Assembly (NCBI GenBank): GCA_022562835.1
Contig: JADFOM010000052.1
Location: 1-11,598 of the forward strand
Direction: 5' to 3'
Length of the DNA: 11,598 nucleotides
Source of the DNA: Acidobacteriota bacterium
Lineage (GTDB): Bacteria > Actinomycetota > Acidimicrobiia > Acidimicrobiales > SHLQ01
The number at the start of each line of letters is the position of its first letter. The stretch's first letter is position 1. The notes under the pieces were generated by a model. That model was not told the origin of the DNA, made no database searches, and was given only the letters and a program-made list of their open reading frames with translations. The translations under genes and the position numbers were made by a program. This document shows positions 7,235 to 11,598 of this stretch, piece by piece.

Positions 7235-7699
7235 CCAGAGGCCAGCTTCAAGGCCTGCGGCGAAGGTTTGGCCCAGCTCTCGCGCGGCCACGCGGTCGCT
7301 ATTCTCGATGTCGCCGACGATCACGAGCGGCTCTGCGATCAGACTGAATGAGAGCCCCTTCATGATCGGTTCGATCGAGCGCACAGCACCGCTTCCGTCA
7401 TTGCCCGCCTTTACGACCAGCGCGTAGGGCAGCCGGACAGATGCTTCGAGGAGCGGATAGTAGATTTGTTCGAGGCAGTGTTTGATCGCGCCCGCCATGT
7501 AGCCGAAGTTCTCTGAAGTTGCGAGAATGAGACCTGCGGCAGGGGAGACGTCCGTAGCCGTCACATCCAGCGCATCGAGAAGAATGACGCGGCGCTGGCC
7601 GATCGTGGGGTCCGACGCGCCAGCGACTACATCATCGACTAGTGATGCCGTGGACCCGGTTTGATTTGGCCGGACGACGACGATTGGCCGGTCAGACAT
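7232..7699 (-). CDS. Flavodoxin-fold NAD(P)H-dependent oxidoreductase-like protein
   Basis: 155 residues from the ATG at 7699; a TTG two codons upstream is possible but less likely. The first strand and loop PIVVVRPNQTGSTASLVDDV (5-24) resemble the FMN phosphate-binding loop of flavodoxins (TGSTASL). ATSENFGYMAGAIKHCLEQI (60-79) is the second flavin-contact region, with the pattern of the (S/T)xxYxGxxxxxLK segment in NADPH-dependent FMN reductases. The stretch LPYALVVKAGNDGSGA matches the third loop of that fold. I expect a cytoplasmic FMN protein that moves electrons between NAD(P)H and an unknown partner. The start is 11 bases after the menB stop on the same strand, so it is probably the last gene of a ligase-menB operon. 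A quinone-related redox role would fit the context, but that is inference. Confidence 0.75.
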   Translation of the reverse strand: MSDRPIVVVRPNQTGSTASLVDDVVAGASDPTIGQRRVILLDALDVTATDVSPAAGLILATSENFGYMAGAIKHCLEQIYYPLLEASVRLPYALVVKAGNDGSGAVRSIEPIMKGLSFSLIAEPLVIVGDIENSDRVAARELGQTFAAGLEAGLW

Positions 7700-7710
7700 C
7701 GTCAAGTGTC

Positions 7711-8616
7711 TTAGTAATGCCAGGGGAAGGCTGAGAAGTCCGGTTCGCGTTTTTCGAGGAAGGCGTCGCGACCCTCGACTGCCTCGTCGGTCATGTAGGC
7801 AAGTCTTGTCGCCTCGCCTGCGAAGACCTGCTGACCCATCAGGCCATCATCGATCAGATTGAACGCGAACTTCGCCATCCTTTGAGCTGTTGGGCTACGA
7901 GCGTTGATCTCGCGACCCCATTCGAGCGCCGTCGACTCGATTTCGGCGTGCGTGACGACGGTATTGACCATTCCCATCACCTCTGCCTCGACAGCGGAGT
8001 AGTCATGACCAAGGAAGAAGATCTCCCTGGCGCGTTTCTGACCCACCTGTCGCGCGAGGTATGCGGAACCGAATCCGCCGTCGAAGCTTGCAACGCTTGT
8101 GTCGGTCTGCTTGAACACGGCGTGTTCCATGCTCGCAATGGTGAGATCACACACGACGTGGAGGCTGTGCCCACCACCAACCGCCCACCCGCCGACCACC
8201 GCTATAACAACCTTGGGCATGATGCGGATCAGACGCTGAACTTCGAGGATGTGTAGCCGACCTGTGCGCGCTGGATCGATCGACTCAGAAGTCTCGCCAT
8301 CGGCGTAGCGGTAGCCGTCGCGACCGCGCACGCGCTGGTCGCCTCCGCTGCAGAAGGCCCAGACCCCGTCGCGCGGTGAAGGCCCGTTGCCGCAGATGAG
8401 GACACATCCCACATCGGTTGTCATGCGGGCATGGTCGAGCGCCCGGTAAAGCTCGTCGACGGTGCGCGGCCGAAACGCGTTGCGAACCTCGGGGCGATTG
8501 AACGCTATGCGTACAGTGCCCTGTTCCCGTGCCCTGTGGTAGGTGATGTCGGAGAACTCAAAACCCTCGACATCGGTCCAGATGGTCGGATCGAACGTCT
8601 CGGACACGGCATTCAT
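7711..8616 (-). CDS. menB: 1,4-dihydroxy-2-naphthoyl-CoA synthase (MenB)
   Basis: 301 residues of the crotonase superfamily. MenB closes the second ring of menaquinone by Dieckmann-type condensation of o-succinylbenzoyl-CoA in the cytoplasm. The sequence has CSGGDQRVRGRDGY (89-102) and GWAVGGGHSLHVVCDLTIAS (143-162), which supply the oxyanion-hole loops and acyl pocket. KQTDTSVASFDGGFGSAYLA (169-188) follows, in which D172, S177 and D179 match residues I recall as catalytic in the mycobacterial enzyme. FAGEATRLAYMTDEAVEGRD (265-284) and the C-terminal FPWHY are also hallmarks. These separate it from ordinary enoyl-CoA hydratases and from BadI, which lacks this C-terminus. The ATG at 8616 overlaps the ligase stop as ATGA and is preceded by GGGAAAG at good spacing; a GTG at 8622 is the alternative start. 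The middle gene of the three-gene operon. No menA, menC, menD or menF is present in the window. Confidence 0.93.
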   Translation of the reverse strand: MNAVSETFDPTIWTDVEGFEFSDITYHRAREQGTVRIAFNRPEVRNAFRPRTVDELYRALDHARMTTDVGCVLICGNGPSPRDGVWAFCSGGDQRVRGRDGYRYADGETSESIDPARTGRLHILEVQRLIRIMPKVVIAVVGGWAVGGGHSLHVVCDLTIASMEHAVFKQTDTSVASFDGGFGSAYLARQVGQKRAREIFFLGHDYSAVEAEVMGMVNTVVTHAEIESTALEWGREINARSPTAQRMAKFAFNLIDDGLMGQQVFAGEATRLAYMTDEAVEGRDAFLEKREPDFSAFPWHY

Positions 8617-10166
8617 GGCCACGTCTTTCCCGCTAAACCCTCAACCAGCTGATACTTGAGGACCTTCATGGTCGCATTACGCGGCAAAGACTCGACGAAC
8701 TCAAGCTGTTCGGGAGTTTTTTGACGCATGAGTCCGGCTTCGCTGCATGCGTCGATCATCTTGTCCATGGTCAGTGGCTCGGCCCCATCGGCTGTCTCGA
8801 CGACCGCGCAGACCCTTTCACCGCGTTCATCATCGGGAAGACCAATAACGGCTACGGCAGCGACGGAGGGGAGTGGGTACAACACATCCTCGATCTCTTT
8901 TGCACTGATGTTCTCGCCCTTTCGGATGATCACATCCTTGATTCGTCCGGTCAGCGTGATGTGTCCATCGTCGCGTTTGATCGCAAGGTCACCGGTACAG
9001 AACCGACCCTGATCGTCGAACGCCGCAGCATCGAGCGACGAGTCCGTATAGCCCTTGAACACCATTGGGCCGCTGACCCGTACCTCACCTACGGCCCCGG
9101 CAGGTGCATCGCTACCGTCGGCCGAAACAACGTCGACGTTGCAACCGAAGACCGGCTTTCCTTCTGTGTGAGCGAGTTGGTCGGCGCTATCGTGTGGCGA
9201 TCCCTGCGAAATCATCGGGCATTCGGTCATCCCGTATCCGTGGACGACCGGGATCTGCATTTCGGCGACCACCTCGTGATAGACCTCGGGAGGTTTGGGA
9301 GCCCCACCACCGGAGAGCAACCGCAGTGTGGGAATAATCGGCTCGCCTGGCTGCTTGCGCTGCTCGACGAGAAACATCGTGTAGAAGGCGGTGGACCCAC
9401 CGGCCATTGTCACCCCGTGACGTCGATACGTCTCGACCGCGTCGGCTGGGACAAACCGTTCCAGCAGGACGGCGGGGAACCCGTTGACCAACATCGTCAC
9501 CAAATAGTCAGGTCCACCGATATGGGCGTATGGGAAAGCTATCGACCCGACGTCGTCTGCCGTCATGTCTAGCGCCTTGGCTAGACCCACTCCTCCAGCG
9601 ATGAGCGTTTGATCGGTGTGCTGCACGCCTTTGGGGTCAGCGGTGGTTCCCGACGTGTAGTAACGCCAGCGAATCGTGTCATCTTTCGGGTCGATGGGAG
9701 CGGGCAGGTCGGCCGGGTCACCCTCGGGCAGGGCTTCGTAAGCGTCGATGATGGTCGGCGGGTTTGCCGCTCCCTCGGTGATTCGTTGAACCATCGCCGT
9801 GTAGTCGAAGTCTCCCCACGCGCCGGGCACAAGAACAAATTCAGCTGAAGTCTGATCGATACAAAAGCCCACCTCGCGGTCGCGGTATATGTGGATAATC
9901 GGGTTTTGCACGGCACCTAAGCGGCTGAGGGCGAAGGATGCGATCACAGTTTCAATTCGGGTCGGCAAGATCCAGGTGACCGGGGTCGCTTCACCCACAC
10001 CGATCGACGCGAACCCTGCCGCAACGCGCTCTGCCCACGAACGTGCCTCGGCGAACGTCACCATCCGGTCATCCGCATCGATCAGCATCGCAGCGTCAGG
10101 CGAGGCGTCGGCGCGCCGAGAGAGCAGGTCCCAGAGGCCATTTGAATCAAAGATGGGTTCGGTCAT
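8613..10166 (-). CDS. Acyl-CoA ligase (AMP-forming, ANL superfamily); possible MenE role
   Basis: 517 residues. Enzymes of this family activate a carboxylic acid with ATP to the acyl-adenylate and transfer it to CoA in the cytoplasm. Signatures in order: phosphate loop YYTSGTTADPKG (169-180), GYGMTEC (310-316), TGDLA (391-395), hinge and A8 region GRIKDVIIRKGENIS (407-421), and the A10 lysine in PRNATMKVLK (495-504, K501), where Met replaces the usual Gly before the Lys. All catalytic elements are present. The segment AVQNPIIHIYRDREV resembles ligases of medium-chain, cyclic or aromatic acids. Direct overlap with menB suggests it could supply o-succinylbenzoyl-CoA, the MenE job, but many MenE proteins are shorter and I see no MenE-specific mark, so I give no symbol. 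The start at 10166 has GGAG 6-7 bases upstream (plus-strand 10173-10176). A GTG at 10208 would add 14 unconserved residues and run through the palindrome. Confidence 0.9.
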   Translation of the reverse strand: MTEPIFDSNGLWDLLSRRADASPDAAMLIDADDRMVTFAEARSWAERVAAGFASIGVGEATPVTWILPTRIETVIASFALSRLGAVQNPIIHIYRDREVGFCIDQTSAEFVLVPGAWGDFDYTAMVQRITEGAANPPTIIDAYEALPEGDPADLPAPIDPKDDTIRWRYYTSGTTADPKGVQHTDQTLIAGGVGLAKALDMTADDVGSIAFPYAHIGGPDYLVTMLVNGFPAVLLERFVPADAVETYRRHGVTMAGGSTAFYTMFLVEQRKQPGEPIIPTLRLLSGGGAPKPPEVYHEVVAEMQIPVVHGYGMTECPMISQGSPHDSADQLAHTEGKPVFGCNVDVVSADGSDAPAGAVGEVRVSGPMVFKGYTDSSLDAAAFDDQGRFCTGDLAIKRDDGHITLTGRIKDVIIRKGENISAKEIEDVLYPLPSVAAVAVIGLPDDERGERVCAVVETADGAEPLTMDKMIDACSEAGLMRQKTPEQLEFVESLPRNATMKVLKYQLVEGLAGKTWP

Positions 10167-10180
10167 TTCGCACTCCGAGG

Positions 10181-10194
10181 GTCGGTCGACCGAC
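10181..10194. promoter_or_regulatory. Perfect 14-base palindrome in a divergent promoter region, candidate operator
   Basis: GTCGGTCGACCGAC is its own reverse complement and occupies the middle of the 50-base spacer between the divergent starts of the CoA ligase (10166) and the amidohydrolase (10217). It sits just upstream of the ligase ribosome binding site. A dimeric repressor bound here could control both directions. TetR-family regulators often act this way beside acyl-CoA ligase genes, but no regulator gene is in the window. Palindromic TCGA is common in GC-rich DNA, so chance is possible. Confidence 0.4.
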
Positions 10195-10216
10195 ACAGGG
10201 TAGGACACGGGTCACC

Positions 10217-11536
10217 ATGGCGGTATCCCAAACCATGAGTACTGTTGTGGCGGTGCAACCTCACGTCGATCTCGCTGTGCGCGGTGCTCGTGTACTCAGC
10301 GATCCGAGCGCAGCATTGCGTAGTGATGCCGTCGTGTTGATCGAGGGGTCGAAGGTCGTCGACGTTGTCGATGCAGCTGAGGGGTGGGATGCCGCGCGGA
10401 CGATCGAGGTGGATGACGGGTTCATCACCCCCGGCCTGGTCAATGCACACACCCACTTGGGTCTCTCGTTCGCGAGAACGTTGACCCACCGCGGCGGCCA
10501 ACCCATCTACGACGTGTTCTGGCCCCTCGAAACCCATCTGCGGGTTGAGGACGTCGAGGCATTCAGTGCTCTAGCGGCTGCCGAATCGCTGCTGTCAGGC
10601 GTCACGACGGTGCTCGATCACTACATTCACGCTGAGAGGGCAGAACGTGTCACGAATGCCCTTGGACTGCGGGCCTTTCTTGGGGAAACCGTCATGACCG
10701 CCGCTGGACCGTTCGGCGCGGAGTCGTTGGACCGGTCCCTTTCCCATGTTGCCGCGAAACGCGCCCCGGACGCACTCGGCCGTGCGCTCGTCGCCCCGCA
10801 TGCTGTTGACACCAACGACGATAGGACGCTCGAAACCATGCGAGCGCTATCGGAATCGTCTCATGTTCCCCTCCATCTACACCTCGCCCAGTCATCGCGC
10901 GAACGCGCCGTCGTAGCTGAGCGAGTCGGCTGTTCTAGTGTCGAGTACGCGCGGCGCCTCGGTCTTCTCGAGCGCCCGTCGGTGCTCGCACATTGCAGTT
11001 ATTTGGATCCTGGTGACGTAGACATCCTGGCGAGCGGATCCGGCGCAGTCATCGCGTACTGCCCGACGGTGCAGGCCATGGATGGCATGGTTCAACCGGC
11101 TTCCACAATTGAACGGCTTGGTGGCTGCGTGGCGATCGGCACCGACTCAACTCCAAATGAGCGATACAGCGTGTTGCACGAAGCCGCGGTGGCAGTGCTG
11201 GGTCAGCGCCAGGCCGGTTTGGACTGGACGCCGCGACAATCGCTGCGCGCTGCTACGACGGCATTGGCCGACACACTTGAGATCGATGGCCTTGGAACGT
11301 TGCGTCCGGGATCGCCCGCAGATCTTGTGATCTGGGAAGGTGCGGCGCCCCATATGGCGATTGCCGATGATCCGGTGATCGCCGCGGTCATGGCCCCGCC
11401 TCGTGTTCACACGACGATCGTTGCTGGAAATCCGGTGGTTTCGGACGGGGTTCTGTGTAACGCGTCGATCGATGAGATCTGCTCGGTCTCAGCGGATGCT
11501 AAACGATCACTTTTCGAGCGAGCCGGGCTCAGCTAA
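10217..11536 (+). CDS. Metal-dependent amidohydrolase/deaminase (SAH deaminase/atrazine chlorohydrolase-like)
   Basis: 439 residues. The family hydrolyses C-N or C-Cl bonds, often deaminating purine, pyrimidine or triazine rings, with one Zn2+ or Fe2+ in a TIM barrel. Seen here: a beta-sandwich start, FITPGLVNAHTHLG (69-82) with metal ligands H78 and H80, third ligand H222 in LHLHLAQ (219-225), H259 in VLAHCSYLD (256-264), and the metal Asp D310 in AIGTDSTP (306-313). The C-terminal LGTLRPGSPADLVIWE (359-374) closes the sandwich. The family usually has Glu three residues after the third metal His (HxxE); here it is Q225, so the proton relay may differ and substrate assignment is unsafe. The ATG at 10217 is chosen because upstream in-frame sequence back to 10043 is antisense to the ligase; the ATG at 10235 is an alternative. 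Divergent from the ligase operon. No binding site for a specific substrate can be read. Confidence 0.87.
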   Translation: MAVSQTMSTVVAVQPHVDLAVRGARVLSDPSAALRSDAVVLIEGSKVVDVVDAAEGWDAARTIEVDDGFITPGLVNAHTHLGLSFARTLTHRGGQPIYDVFWPLETHLRVEDVEAFSALAAAESLLSGVTTVLDHYIHAERAERVTNALGLRAFLGETVMTAAGPFGAESLDRSLSHVAAKRAPDALGRALVAPHAVDTNDDRTLETMRALSESSHVPLHLHLAQSSRERAVVAERVGCSSVEYARRLGLLERPSVLAHCSYLDPGDVDILASGSGAVIAYCPTVQAMDGMVQPASTIERLGGCVAIGTDSTPNERYSVLHEAAVAVLGQRQAGLDWTPRQSLRAATTALADTLEIDGLGTLRPGSPADLVIWEGAAPHMAIADDPVIAAVMAPPRVHTTIVAGNPVVSDGVLCNASIDEICSVSADAKRSLFERAGLS

Positions 11537-11598
11537 TTACCTGAAACACGATGCGACGGTTCAGCTTTTTCCCCTCGCCTGTTTCGTTGTCCGCGACG
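11529..11598 (-). CDS. OmpA-family protein, last 22 codons (cut by window edge)
   Basis: Reading the minus strand in from the right edge gives VADNETGEGKKLNRRIVFQV followed by I, S and a TGA at 11531-11529. The order Asn, acidic/Gly stretch, G-[RK], then NRR plus a hydrophobic strand is the usual C-terminal end of the OmpA peptidoglycan-binding domain (typically NxxxxGRxxNRRVE). Such domains anchor a protein to the cell wall. Only this tail is visible, so the rest of the protein, its length and its membrane type are unknown. Its last 8 bases overlap the end of the convergent amidohydrolase gene. Confidence 0.65.
   Translation of the reverse strand, partial: VADNETGEGKKLNRRIVFQVIS

Noticed and set aside
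7711..8616. Calling MenB a general enoyl-CoA hydratase or BadI ring-cleavage hydrolase
   Set aside because: The QTDxxxxSFDGG segment, GEATRLAYMTDEAVEGRD and FPWHY ending are specific to MenB.
8721..9572. Plus-strand open frame of 283 codons inside the CoA ligase
   Set aside because: Antisense to a gene with all ANL motifs; its translation resembles no family and reflects GC-rich codon use.
10043..10216. Arg-rich N-terminal extension of the amidohydrolase
   Set aside because: It is the complement of the ligase N-terminus; the amidohydrolase fold begins after 10217.

Overview
The window reads like a GC-rich actinobacterium. The sequence shows long GC-rich coding genes packed with almost no intergenic DNA. 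Fused Liv-type transporter genes and a MenB very close to the mycobacterial type point the same way. My guess is Acidimicrobiia or a relative, but no ribosomal or phylogenetic marker is present, so this is inference. Every base lies in or within about 85 bases of a gene, and no stretch of 300 bases lacks one. I see no RNA gene, CRISPR array, insertion sequence or integrase.

Layout, left to right. (1) Minus strand, 1-1366: an enolase-superfamily protein that has lost nearly all its active-site residues, followed 7 bases later by the start of a family-4 glycosyltransferase cut by the left edge. (2) Plus strand, 1451-2035: a gamma-glutamylcyclotransferase-fold protein, divergent from the enolase-like gene. 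(3) Plus strand, 2112-7189: two large transporter genes joined by an ATGA overlap. The first fuses a complete 12-helix MFS permease to a LivF-type ABC ATPase. The second fuses LivH-, LivM- and LivG-type domains in one chain. Together they hold every membrane and ATPase part of a branched-chain-amino-acid-type (HAAT) importer plus an MFS permease, but no substrate-binding protein is visible. (4) Minus strand, 10166-7232: an apparent operon of an acyl-CoA ligase, MenB (1,4-dihydroxy-2-naphthoyl-CoA synthase) and a small flavodoxin-fold protein. (5) Plus strand, 10217-11536: a metal-dependent amidohydrolase, divergent from the ligase across a 50-base spacer that holds a perfect 14-base palindrome. 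(6) Right edge, minus strand: the last 22 codons of what looks like an OmpA-domain protein, overlapping the amidohydrolase tail by 8 bases.

How the genes may work together. The transporter pair is the strongest candidate for an unusual system: the two ATPase halves sit on two different polypeptides, and one of them also carries a secondary transporter. MenB points to menaquinone synthesis, with the adjacent ligase as a possible supplier of its o-succinylbenzoyl-CoA substrate and the flavodoxin-fold protein as a possible redox partner. That link rests on position and on MenB identity, not on clear ligase specificity. The left-hand pair and the cyclotransferase show no obvious link to either system.
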